Origin: Spirulina sp. SIO3F2
Lineage (GTDB): Bacteria; Cyanobacteriota; Cyanobacteriia; Cyanobacteriales; Spirulinaceae
Length of the DNA: 38,197 bases
Reading direction: 5' to 3'
Assembly: GCA_010672165.1 (NCBI GenBank)
Contig: JAAHHN010000042.1
Span: 1 to 38,197 of the forward strand
In this document: piece by piece, positions 8,032-16,326 of the stretch
Layout of the letters: each line of letters begins with the position of its first letter
How positions within the stretch are numbered: position 1 is the stretch's first letter
Program-made: the position numbers and the translations under genes
The notes under the pieces: generated by a model
Databases searched by the model: none
Seen by the model: only the letters and a program-made list of their open reading frames with translations
Told to the model about the DNA's origin: nothing

Positions 8032-9813
8032 TCAAAACCCATAGGCCAAACTGAAATAAATCCCATCATCTTGTAAATCTTCTTGGCGATCGCTGAGATT
8101 CACCAACGGAATCGCAAAATCCAGCCGCAGCGCCAAATTATCAATCGGTTGAAACAAGATACCTGTACCCAGTCCAGCCAAGACATGTTCGCCCGTAATC
8201 TGGCTCGGGTTGCTGGGATTATTCCAAACCACACCATAGTCAAAAAATGGCGCAATTTGCAAAATTTGACCTGTCTCCGTTTGCCATAGAGTGATGCGAT
8301 CTTCAATGGTTAGTCGCCAGCCATTGTCCCCGTTACGTGCGCCTTGCCGATAGCCCCGCAGGGTTTGGGCTCCACCGATGCTAAAGCCTTCAGAAGAAAG
8401 TAGATTATCTCCTGTCAGTTGCAGGTCGGCTTGAATAATCAGGGTATTGGTATTACTCAAGCGTTGCACCCGTGCCACTTGCCCGAGCCAAGAGAGGAAC
8501 TGACCATCGGGGGTTGAACCACTGTTTTGAGTGGCATCCAACAGTTCTGTACCCAGGCTGAATTGCGATCGCAGACTCCAAGCCCCATTGATATCTCGCT
8601 TAGTGTAATCCTGTCCAAACCGGAGCACAGAGGTTTTGGTTGTGCCATCGGCTTCTGCCCCTGCACTAAAGGGCTGACCAATCGTATCAAATACAAAGGT
8701 CTGGCCATCACTATGAGTAAAGCCCAGAGAGAGGGCAAACTCTTCCGTTGCCCGTCGTACCAGGGGTTGCCGCAAGCTGACTTGGTACGACTCCGATTCA
8801 CCGCGAATGTTGAGCAGATCAAAGGGTGAAGTGATGATCCGGTTGCGGCTGGTGGTAAAGCTTAGATTTAAGGTGCCATTCAGCGGGTTGAGAGGTGCAG
8901 TATAGCCAAAGCCCCAAGTATCCAAACCATTGGTGAAGGTTTGGGTATAGTCCAGGCTCAACACATCGCCAATCCCCACCAGATTGCGGTAACTCAGGTT
9001 GGCGGTGCTGCGGGTTGACCCCACACTGGCCGCTGAGTAGTTATCGAGCCCTGCCGAACCAAAGAACGGATTTGCTTCATCCACGACAAGTTTAAGAACG
9101 CTGGTTCCGGTTGCATCACCGCTTTGGAGGGCTACATTCAACTCGTCTAAATTGGGGTCGAGTTGGAGCAGGCGCAGTTGATCTTCGAGGTCATTGACAT
9201 TAAGCGGTGTATCGATGCCCAAACCCACACGGGAGGTGACATAGGATTCGTTGAGTCGATTTAATCCCTCAACTGCGATCGCTTCTAAACTTCCTTCAAT
9301 CACGTCGATCGAGACAGAACTTTGACCCAAAGCCTGAGCGGGCAACACAGCGCGGGAGGTGAGGTAGCCTTGGTTAATATAGAGTTGCGTAATCTGCTCC
9401 ACGGCTTGTTGGAGTGCGCCGAGGGTGGTTTCACCGATAAGCGGATCAACAATCGGGGCGAAGTCTGCCTCGGTGAAAACAGTACTCCCGCTCACTTCAA
9501 TGCCTTCAATGGTCAGCGGAGTTGCATTATCCAAAGTGCTCGGATCAACGGGGTCAGTGTCCGGAGTGATGATCAGCTCATCGGGGGGCAAGGTTTCGGG
9601 AACAGGGTCATCTGGGGCTTGTAAGAAGCGATCTTGGTTGGGGTTGGGTTCAATTTGGGCGAGACGATCGCTGCCCAGCAAAGCAGCTTCAGTCTGGACT
9701 GGGTTCAAATGACTGAGTTGACGAGGAATTGTTAAGGTTTGGGCTTGCGCGATCGCGGGAGTAAAAGTACAGCCCAAAATGAGCATCGTCAATAGGTTTG
9801 GAGTTTGGGTCAT
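8032..9813 (-). CDS. TpsB outer-membrane transporter (ShlB/FhaC/HecB family)
   Basis: This is the translocator of a two-partner secretion system: a 16-strand beta barrel that recognises the TPS domain of its partner in the periplasm and threads it across the outer membrane. The 593-residue product has a signal peptide (about 1-24) and a Pro/Asp-rich linker to about 98. POTRA-1 follows (about 100-176: IEGIEVSGSTVFTEADF, YINQGYLTSRA), then POTRA-2 (about 177-246). The barrel begins near 250 (FFGSAGLDNYSAASVG). The conserved loop-6 motif appears as LRGYRQGARNGDNGW near 485, and the protein ends in an aromatic residue (LAYGF), as outer-membrane barrels do. The gene lies directly downstream of the first TpsA gene, with a 258-base spacer that contains a repeat. 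Confidence 0.93.
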   Translation of the reverse strand: MTQTPNLLTMLILGCTFTPAIAQAQTLTIPRQLSHLNPVQTEAALLGSDRLAQIEPNPNQDRFLQAPDDPVPETLPPDELIITPDTDPVDPSTLDNATPLTIEGIEVSGSTVFTEADFAPIVDPLIGETTLGALQQAVEQITQLYINQGYLTSRAVLPAQALGQSSVSIDVIEGSLEAIAVEGLNRLNESYVTSRVGLGIDTPLNVNDLEDQLRLLQLDPNLDELNVALQSGDATGTSVLKLVVDEANPFFGSAGLDNYSAASVGSTRSTANLSYRNLVGIGDVLSLDYTQTFTNGLDTWGFGYTAPLNPLNGTLNLSFTTSRNRIITSPFDLLNIRGESESYQVSLRQPLVRRATEEFALSLGFTHSDGQTFVFDTIGQPFSAGAEADGTTKTSVLRFGQDYTKRDINGAWSLRSQFSLGTELLDATQNSGSTPDGQFLSWLGQVARVQRLSNTNTLIIQADLQLTGDNLLSSEGFSIGGAQTLRGYRQGARNGDNGWRLTIEDRITLWQTETGQILQIAPFFDYGVVWNNPSNPSQITGEHVLAGLGTGILFQPIDNLALRLDFAIPLVNLSDRQEDLQDDGIYFSLAYGF

Positions 9814-9868
9814 GGGTTTAGATTGGACTGTACGCTGGGCAGGGAATATTCAACAAAATGTCTTGTTC

Positions 9869-9979
9869 TTTTGTAGGGGCAATCCCCCCCGTGGTTGCCC
9901 CGATGCATTGCGTGGCAAGGGGTTGATCGGCAGGCGGCCGAGATCGGGGTAGGCACGGGGGCACGACCCCTACAGAAAA
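9869..9979. repeat. Large imperfect palindrome between TpsA and TpsB genes
   Basis: The element begins TTTTGTAGGGGCAATCC and ends GCACGACCCCTACAGAAAA, giving terminal inverted repeats of about 14 bases. Internal inverted pieces include GTGGTTGCCCCGAT against ATCGGGGTAGGCAC. Elements starting GTAGGGGCAATCCCCC and ending in CCCCTAC are common in cyanobacterial intergenic DNA and look like non-autonomous miniature elements. Placed inside the adhesin-transporter unit, it could form a strong RNA structure and tune expression of the downstream transporter gene. Confidence 0.65.
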
Positions 9980-10071
9980 CGTGTGAATAATCCAGGTTAA
10001 AGCTGTTCTGGGCGGCTTGAGCGCCAAGCCGCATTTATCTTACCGAAGGACGGTTTGTAACCAGTCAGAAC

Positions 10072-13000
10072 TTAACGTCCCGAAACCGTCACCGCTTCGG
10101 TTGTGTCAATCGCCACAGGATCACAATCGGCATCCAGCTCAAGACGCTCTTCTGTTTCCAGTTCCTCATTGAGTGAGATATCTTGCTCTTGCTCAATGGT
10201 GACCTTAGGGACAGTTCGGCAGGCATTGGCTCCCATCACACCATCGATGAGTTCTTCGGTTTCTTCGAGGGTATCAAGGGCGCTGCGTTGAATTTCGGCC
10301 GTGTCCAGGGTTGGCTCGGTTGGTTCAGAGGTTGATGACGTGGCCAGTGGGCTAACCACAGCAGTAGGTGGCGCGATCGCTGACTCCACTGCCCCGATAT
10401 CGACAGTACCAAACTGAATTCGAGCTTCACCCCGTTGATCCGTTGCGGGTGTCACGAACGTATTGTTACCCGAGTCGATCGCGGGGCTACCCACTTGGAG
10501 CGCATGGGTTTGAGTTGGCCCGCCATTGTTTGCTAGTGGCAAAAGCATGGGGTCAACACCGATGAGGTTGTTGAGATTCGTGCCTATGGTTGCGCCTGTG
10601 GCATCACCAATCAAGCTATTTTGAATGCTGGCAATTGCACCTGAGAGATCATTCCCCGTTGTGGCAACATTGTTGGCGATGATGGTATTTGCAATATCAA
10701 CGCCTCCAGAGCCGCTCCGCTTGGCAAGTCCGCCCCCATTTGTAGTTGCAGTACTATTAACCACGGTGTTATTGACAATTGTACTGTTGTTGAGGGTTGC
10801 ACCACTGGTGAAAATGCCGCCACCAGACCTGCCCGCAGAGTTCCCAGAGACGGTGCTGTTATTAACAGTGGTTGTGCTGAATGCCATGATCCCTCCCCCA
10901 CTCTGGACAGCAGAATTCCCAGATACAGTGCTGTTCATGAGGTTTACATTGTTCGCATAAATACCGCCACCATGCCCACGACTGGAGTTATCCGAAACAG
11001 TACTATCGGTCACATTAATGTTGTTGTTTGTGAAAATACCGCCGCCGCTACCATTGCTAGAATTATCAGTCACTTGAGCATTGCGCAGCGTTACGGTTCC
11101 TTGGGCAAAAATTCCACCGCCACCAGAACTGGTATTACCTGAGACTTCGCTGTCTGTCACATTCACTGTGGTTGCAGAAATTCCACCCCCCACAGCCCCC
11201 CGGTTGCCAGAGATCTTACTATTGCCCGTAACATTCACTGTTCCGGCATAAATTCCCCCGCCATAGTAGCGAGCATTATTACCAGAAACTTCGCTGTCAC
11301 TCGCGATGTTCACTGTATTGGCAAAGATCCCTCCCCCTTCGTAACGACTCATGTTGTTCGAGACAACACTGTTATCGAGTTCGACCGTATTGGCATGAAT
11401 TCCCCCACCGCGATCGCCACTGGAATTCCCCGAAACTGTACTACCTGTAAGGTTGGTTGTCGTCGCCGAAATGCCACCGCCACGTCGGCTGCCAGAGTTA
11501 CTCAAAACCATACTGTTGGTGAGGTTGACCGTGACCGTCTGAATCCCCCCCCCATCGCGGCCGCTAGAGTTGCCGGAAACGGTGCTGTTGGTCACTGTTG
11601 TGTCCAGTCTTGTATAAATCCCGCCACCGGAGCCAGAAGTGGAGTTCCCCGAAACCGTACTGTCCGTCACTGTTACCAGCGCGTACGATCCAATCCCACC
11701 TCCAGTACTACCGCTTGAATTCCCCGAAACCGTACTGTTGATAACGGTTGTTGTCCTGTATCCCGAAAAAATCCCCCCCCCATTCCGGCCGCTAGAGTTA
11801 CCGGTGATGGTGCTGTTGGTCACTGTTGTGTCCCCTCCAAAAATCCCGCCACCTTTATAAAGACTAGAGTTGCCGGAAACGGTGCTGTTGGTCACTGTTG
11901 TGTCCGCTCCAAAAATCCCGCCACCGTAAAAACCACTAGAGTTACCAGAAACGGTGCTGTTGGTCACGGTTACCATCCCATAGGCCAAAATCCCGCCACC
12001 GTAAAGATCACTAGAGTTACCAGAAACGGTGCTGTTGGTCACTATTGTGTCCCCTCCTGCATGAATCCCGCCGCCGCCAGAAGCGGAGTTTCCCGAAACC
12101 GTACTGTCCGTCACTGTTACTTGCCCGTACGCTGCAATCCCAGCTCCAGCACTACCGCTTGAATTCCCCGAAACCGTACTGTTGATCACGGTTGTTGTCT
12201 CGAATTGCGAAAAACTTCCCCCCCCAAAACCACCACTGGAGTTGCCCGAAACCGTACTATTGGTCAGATTAATCTTGCCATTTGAATTGATGCCACCACC
12301 ATCGCCCGTTGTTTTACCATTGCGAATCGTCAGATGATCAAACGTTGTTGTCACCCCACCCGTCACATTGAAAATCCGAAAATCCGGAGCCGTCGCATTA
12401 CGCTCCATCGTCACATTGGTTGTACCTCCCGTAATCGTTAGCTCATCGGAAATGCCCAACTCTCCCGACGTTAAATCCACCAAGGTCACACCATTAAAGC
12501 GAATCTCATCCGCCCCCGCCGCGCCATTGGCAAAGCCAATTGCTTCCCGCAACGTCCCCACACCACTATCGCCGCCGTCCGTCACCGTAAAGATCGCCAG
12601 CTTACTGTCATAGTCCGCCAACACCTCCTGCTCAAAACCCAAAGCCGCTTCAATCGTTCCCGTGCTTGCCTCTAAAGTCCAATCCGCCCCCAACACTGCA
12701 CTACCCGTCAGGTTTGTTGAAGCTGCCATATCTGCCCCGGTTGCCCGGGCCAGATCACCCAAGAACTGATCCCCCACTGACCCCAACGCGGTCAGGCAAC
12801 TGTAGAGCAACAGATCAGCCGTCTCAGTTAAATAACCGTTCCAAGTCTGCAATTGGTCTTGGTATTGCCCCAAGGTGGCACCGGAGACAAAAGCATTCCC
12901 CAACCAGAAATTTCCCGCACTCCCTTCCGAGACAATATGAACCTCATCGACTTTCTGGGTTGCAACAATATCCGAGAGCTGATTCGTGATCGCAGAGATG

Positions 13001-14112
13001 CCATTCTCGTCAGCATCAACCGTAAAGGCAATGCTCCCCGACTTGCCGCCAAACAAGAAGCGCTTGTAATCATCTACTGTGGCATCAACTACTGTTAACG
13101 CCAACGGATCGCCCGCCCCTGGAAAGCGCACCACTGTAGTATCGCCCTCCACAAGCTCAACATCCGTCGCCGTCACATTACCAGCCGCCATCAACTGCAC
13201 ATTTTCTGCGGCAACAACTCCAGCAATGCCCACATCACCCGTTGCAAACGGCGTCATATCGCCGTCTTGGGTGAGATACACCGTGCCATCTGCTGCCACA
13301 ACAACCGTATCGGCATTCTGTTGATTGCCCCCGGTTAAATAGCGAGGAATATCTGTCGGCTTCAGCCCAATCTGTTCGGGTAATCCTTCGCCCCCTAGCG
13401 GTGCAGCAGCCAAAACTAAATCCAAAATCATGCCATCGTGAGAGATTTTGATCTGGTTGCCTTCAGGGATCGCGGCGATCGTGACATTGCCATTCTCAAC
13501 TTCAATGGTTCCCGTACTCAACACGCTACTCCCCACCAACCACAAGGATTCGCCTTCCGGCACTTCCAACATTGCCTCATTAAAGATCGTGCCCGTCTCG
13601 CGATCGAAAATAAAGCTCATCGGATCGCCCGTCAGAGCAGCGTAATCATTCTCGCCATAGGCATTAAAGAAGCCATTGTTAAAACCAATTCGTGTAGCGG
13701 TGGTGGCGGCAAAACTACCCGGCACATCTAAGCTTGCACCATTGCTAAAGACCATACCCGCTGGGTTCATCAGATACAAATTGGAGTTGCCCCCCGAAAG
13801 GCGAATCAAGCCTTCAATCACGCTCGGATTCCCGCCCACAACTCGACCCAGGACGTTTTGAATATTGGGATTGCTTAGGAAGTCTGCGATTTCATTGGGG
13901 GCGAGACCCAGCTCTTGGAAAGAATGGAAGAGATTACCTCCCGCTTGGGTTCCCCCCGTGATGCTGTAGGTGTTGCCATTGTGTTTGATCACTGTACCTG
14001 TGCCATCCGGGGCAGCAGTGATCGATTGAGCAAGGGCAGCTTGAGGAAGACCCAGGCAAGTCATTGCCAAGAGAGAAATCAGGGTTTGTTTGAGGGGGGT
14101 CAAGGGCATCAT
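10072..14112 (-). CDS. TpsA adhesin: TPS domain, DUF4347, GGGI beta-helix repeats
   Basis: Large secreted surface protein (1346 aa) exported by the two-partner pathway. It has a signal peptide (1-28, cut before QSITA) and the haemagglutination-activity/TPS domain (about 29-246, with LFHSFQ and NLYLMNPAGMVFSNGASLDV). A DUF4347 domain (about 336-505) ends ADLLLYSCLTALG and GADMAAS. About 22 rungs of the form NSTVSGNSS-x-GGGI then build a right-handed beta helix. A choice-of-anchor-Q-like block follows (NGGPTQTHAL, then SPAIDSGNN, DQRGEARIQFGTVDIGAVE), then an acidic tail. In DUF4347 the usual His-Gly motif reads VSEG, while Cys in YSC remains. An upstream in-frame GTG at 14124 exists, but GGAG sits six bases before the ATG at 14112, so that start is preferred. 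TpsB follows in the same direction. A likely role is adhesion or cell-cell contact. Confidence 0.9.
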   Translation of the reverse strand: MMPLTPLKQTLISLLAMTCLGLPQAALAQSITAAPDGTGTVIKHNGNTYSITGGTQAGGNLFHSFQELGLAPNEIADFLSNPNIQNVLGRVVGGNPSVIEGLIRLSGGNSNLYLMNPAGMVFSNGASLDVPGSFAATTATRIGFNNGFFNAYGENDYAALTGDPMSFIFDRETGTIFNEAMLEVPEGESLWLVGSSVLSTGTIEVENGNVTIAAIPEGNQIKISHDGMILDLVLAAAPLGGEGLPEQIGLKPTDIPRYLTGGNQQNADTVVVAADGTVYLTQDGDMTPFATGDVGIAGVVAAENVQLMAAGNVTATDVELVEGDTTVVRFPGAGDPLALTVVDATVDDYKRFLFGGKSGSIAFTVDADENGISAITNQLSDIVATQKVDEVHIVSEGSAGNFWLGNAFVSGATLGQYQDQLQTWNGYLTETADLLLYSCLTALGSVGDQFLGDLARATGADMAASTNLTGSAVLGADWTLEASTGTIEAALGFEQEVLADYDSKLAIFTVTDGGDSGVGTLREAIGFANGAAGADEIRFNGVTLVDLTSGELGISDELTITGGTTNVTMERNATAPDFRIFNVTGGVTTTFDHLTIRNGKTTGDGGGINSNGKINLTNSTVSGNSSGGFGGGSFSQFETTTVINSTVSGNSSGSAGAGIAAYGQVTVTDSTVSGNSASGGGGIHAGGDTIVTNSTVSGNSSDLYGGGILAYGMVTVTNSTVSGNSSGFYGGGIFGADTTVTNSTVSGNSSLYKGGGIFGGDTTVTNSTITGNSSGRNGGGIFSGYRTTTVINSTVSGNSSGSTGGGIGSYALVTVTDSTVSGNSTSGSGGGIYTRLDTTVTNSTVSGNSSGRDGGGIQTVTVNLTNSMVLSNSGSRRGGGISATTTNLTGSTVSGNSSGDRGGGIHANTVELDNSVVSNNMSRYEGGGIFANTVNIASDSEVSGNNARYYGGGIYAGTVNVTGNSKISGNRGAVGGGISATTVNVTDSEVSGNTSSGGGGIFAQGTVTLRNAQVTDNSSNGSGGGIFTNNNINVTDSTVSDNSSRGHGGGIYANNVNLMNSTVSGNSAVQSGGGIMAFSTTTVNNSTVSGNSAGRSGGGIFTSGATLNNSTIVNNTVVNSTATTNGGGLAKRSGSGGVDIANTIIANNVATTGNDLSGAIASIQNSLIGDATGATIGTNLNNLIGVDPMLLPLANNGGPTQTHALQVGSPAIDSGNNTFVTPATDQRGEARIQFGTVDIGAVESAIAPPTAVVSPLATSSTSEPTEPTLDTAEIQRSALDTLEETEELIDGVMGANACRTVPKVTIEQEQDISLNEELETEERLELDADCDPVAIDTTEAVTVSGR
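11563..12200. repeat. Near-identical DNA repeats inside the TpsA gene
   Basis: Coding repeats here are conserved at the DNA level, not just the protein level. A block at about 11563-11755 recurs at about 12010-12200 with few changes, spanning three rungs, including GAATTCCCCGAAACCGTACT and GGTGCTGTTGGTCACT. Between them lie tandem units of about 69-75 bases (near 11806, 11866, 11935 and 12010). This pattern indicates recent duplication or gene conversion within the beta-helix region, so length variation between strains is likely, as is collapse of short-read assemblies. Confidence 0.8.
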
Positions 14113-14407
14113 CACAAGCTCCACAAGTCAGAAATAGCCTTGGTTTTCGGCTTGTCTTCATCATGCGAAATTGACCCCCTTGAAGTCTGTCGGTTTTGTC
14201 GGGTCTTGATTGTCGGCAATGTCGGGTAAAATTCCAGACAACCTGAATCTTGACTTTTGGGGAGTTATGTGTATTGATTGATGCTACTAATGAGTATAGC
14301 TATTCTGATTCATCAAAGCGATCGCACTCCCTTACAGCCCGGATGTGCGATCGCACTACTATATCCTTCACGTTCAGCATTATTTGAAATCTAACTGAAG
14401 ATAGCCC

Positions 14408-15199
14408 TTAGCCGTTCAGGATACTGGCAAAGAACAAGGCGATCGCTGCCAGAATAGCCCAGGCGACGAGGGTAATGCCAACACATTTCACGATGCGACC
14501 GCCCACTGGCTGCTCTCGTTGCATAGAAAGTTGATAGCACCACATTGCAGCTCCAAAACCCAAACCTGAAGGAATTGCGCCACCGATGCCCACCATCAAT
14601 GCATTCACAACAATAAAGAACCAAGACCAAGCCGGTGGGATCAGGGTTTTGGGGCCACTCCGAAGTGCATCACCCTCTGAAGCCGATTCAGTCGATTCGC
14701 CCAGAATTTGTTCAGCGTAATTTTGGAGGCGGACTTGTGACTTTTGCTGGGGAATAGCGGCGTAAGCTTGAGTATCTTTGAGCGGGACAGCCGCTTTGCG
14801 CGTCAGATCCACCAGAGAAGCATGACGGACTTCACCGCCTTGATTGGGGTCAAGCTGATTGAGCATCTCGACCACTTGTTCTTGTTGCGATCGCGTAAAG
14901 GCTACTGCCGTCACAAAGACTGTCTGGATAACCGGTGGCTGAAGCCGCAAGGACTTGGGCGTTTTGTAGAATGTATCGACCCACTCACAAGCGGCTGTGT
15001 GCGCCGTACCAATTTTAGTGAGATCATCGCCGGCCGTTGCTTGCAAATCAAACAAGACATAATGCAAGTTTTTACGACGGGCGTAGGCCGTTGCGGTGAT
15101 TCCGCTCTCACCCAGCAGTTGGTTCGGGGTTATCTCATACTTGTCCGCTTCAAGTACAGCTTGCAATTCATGGATAAAGGCTGGTGGGGTATTGCTCAT
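14408..15199 (-). CDS. Hypothetical protein with two C-terminal membrane segments
   Basis: I do not recognise this 263-residue protein. The first 180 residues are soluble-looking: MSNTPPAFIHELQAVLEADK, then HYVLFDLQATAGDDLTKIGT and VIQTVFVTAVAFTRSQQEQVVEML, which could be an alpha/beta domain. A Ser/Glu-rich linker follows, then two hydrophobic segments (about 193-222 and 240-261) end the protein almost at the C-terminus. This suggests a tail-anchored protein with its main domain in the cytoplasm. It lies upstream of the TpsA gene on the same strand, but the 295-base gap argues against tight coupling. The gap holds two HIP1 octamers (near 14320 and 14348) and no gene I can see. Confidence 0.65.
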   Translation of the reverse strand: MSNTPPAFIHELQAVLEADKYEITPNQLLGESGITATAYARRKNLHYVLFDLQATAGDDLTKIGTAHTAACEWVDTFYKTPKSLRLQPPVIQTVFVTAVAFTRSQQEQVVEMLNQLDPNQGGEVRHASLVDLTRKAAVPLKDTQAYAAIPQQKSQVRLQNYAEQILGESTESASEGDALRSGPKTLIPPAWSWFFIVVNALMVGIGGAIPSGLGFGAAMWCYQLSMQREQPVGGRIVKCVGITLVAWAILAAIALFFASILNG

Positions 15200-15534
15200 T
15201 TGTGACTAGCTTCCAACAAAACGCTGTGTATAGGATTAATAAGTTCTAGACGATTGTAGCGATCGTTTTGGCGCGAATTCAGGGCTGTTGCGAAAACTGA
15301 AACAGTTTGGTGATTGTGGTTTAGTCTGTATTCTTCATGACTCTCATCAAAGATCTTTGGAAGCTCGATTCAGCAAAGTGGCGGGCAAGATACCTGCGCT
15401 ACGGACTGTAGCGAGAAAACCGTAGCTTTGTACAAGCACTTTGAACTCTGAACTTTGAACTCCGCTAGGTTAGGCGCATGGAACGGGATAGGGCAGGATA
15501 TGTAGTATGACTCTTACAGAAACCTTTGCTGTTC
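15200..15534. other. Intergenic region with a dispersed-repeat fragment, no gene seen
   Basis: This 335-base gap between the hypothetical gene and the regulator stop holds GCGGGCAAGATACCTGCGCTAC (about 15381-15402), a type of short repeat seen in many cyanobacterial genomes. It overlaps an inverted pair GCTACGG (15398-15404) and CCGTAGC (15420-15426) that could form a hairpin 3' of the response-regulator gene. A direct repeat CTTTGAACTC / CTTTGAACTC follows near 15440. No ORF or RNA gene is convincing. Confidence 0.5.
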
Positions 15535-16236
15535 TCATTTCTGCACTAAACCCAAGCGCAGCGCTTTCACAATCGCCTGGGTACGATTACTCACCGCCAA
15601 TTTCTCGAAAATTGAAGTGAGATGGGCCTTAACCGTTGCCACCGTCACGTAGAGGTGTGCCGCGATCGCGCTATTGGATTCTCCCTGCACCAGCCAGTGG
15701 AGCACCTCCTGCTCTCGATCCGTTAAATCAAGATCTCGAACCAATTGCAATGTGTTCTGGTTCAAAAATTGAAAGCGCTCGAAGAAACAGGTGGCAACCT
15801 CAGGTGAGAGATAAACTTGCTCCGCCAGAACCGCCTGAATCGCAGTCGCCAGATGAGTTCCTGCTGTCTCTTTAAAGACATAGCCTTTAGCCCCGGCCTG
15901 CATGGCGGTAAAGACCCATTGTGCTTCTTCATGGGCTGAGAGCACCAACACCTGGCCGGTGTAGTCTTTCTCGCGCAGACGAATCAGCAATTCGATCCCG
16001 CTACCTTCCGGTAATTCTAGATCCAGCACAACCAGGTGGGGGTTGAGTGTCTCGATCAGATCCAGCGCCTGTGTTAGGTTGCCTGCCTCGCCCACAACCC
16101 GAATGGCTTGATTGTCGGGCAGAGGATAGAACCCTAATAGCGATCGCAACCCAGCCCGAAATTGAGGTTCATCATCCACCAAAACCACAGTAATCGGTTC
16201 ATGAGTTAGCAAGGGAGTGGGTTCAGGACGCATCAT
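15535..16236 (-). CDS. NarL/FixJ-type response regulator
   Basis: A 233-residue two-component transcription regulator. The receiver domain spans about 15-140, with the acidic pair DDE (21-23), phospho-acceptor D72 in VVLDLELPEGSG, S100 in VLS and K122 in FKE. The LuxR-type helix-turn-helix covers about 168-230 (LTDREQEVLHWLVQGESNSAIA, VTVATVKAHLTSIFEKL). Phosphorylation of D72 should promote dimerisation and DNA binding. It sits 90 bases downstream of a histidine kinase gene on the same strand, its probable partner. Two adjacent ATG codons open the frame; the first is used. Target genes are not evident, but the gene ends a run that includes an LptC-like envelope gene. Confidence 0.92.
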   Translation of the reverse strand: MMRPEPTPLLTHEPITVVLVDDEPQFRAGLRSLLGFYPLPDNQAIRVVGEAGNLTQALDLIETLNPHLVVLDLELPEGSGIELLIRLREKDYTGQVLVLSAHEEAQWVFTAMQAGAKGYVFKETAGTHLATAIQAVLAEQVYLSPEVATCFFERFQFLNQNTLQLVRDLDLTDREQEVLHWLVQGESNSAIAAHLYVTVATVKAHLTSIFEKLAVSNRTQAIVKALRLGLVQK

Positions 16237-16326
16237 CGGCAGGATTTTAGGGCGTAATCTGGGGCAATCGCAAAGCGGTGGCTTTTATTGCCGGATGATT
16301 ATTCACTACACAATCATTTGGAGCAG

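Noticed and set aside
10625-10960. Long open frames on the strand opposite the first adhesin gene
   Set aside because: They mirror the repetitive codons of the adhesin and have Pro/Pro-rich text repeating with the same period; they are shadows of the repeats.
11563-12350. Regularly spaced near-identical DNA units resembling a CRISPR array
   Set aside because: The units and spacers form one uninterrupted coding frame with periodic GGGI rungs, spacers are themselves similar, and there are no cas genes.
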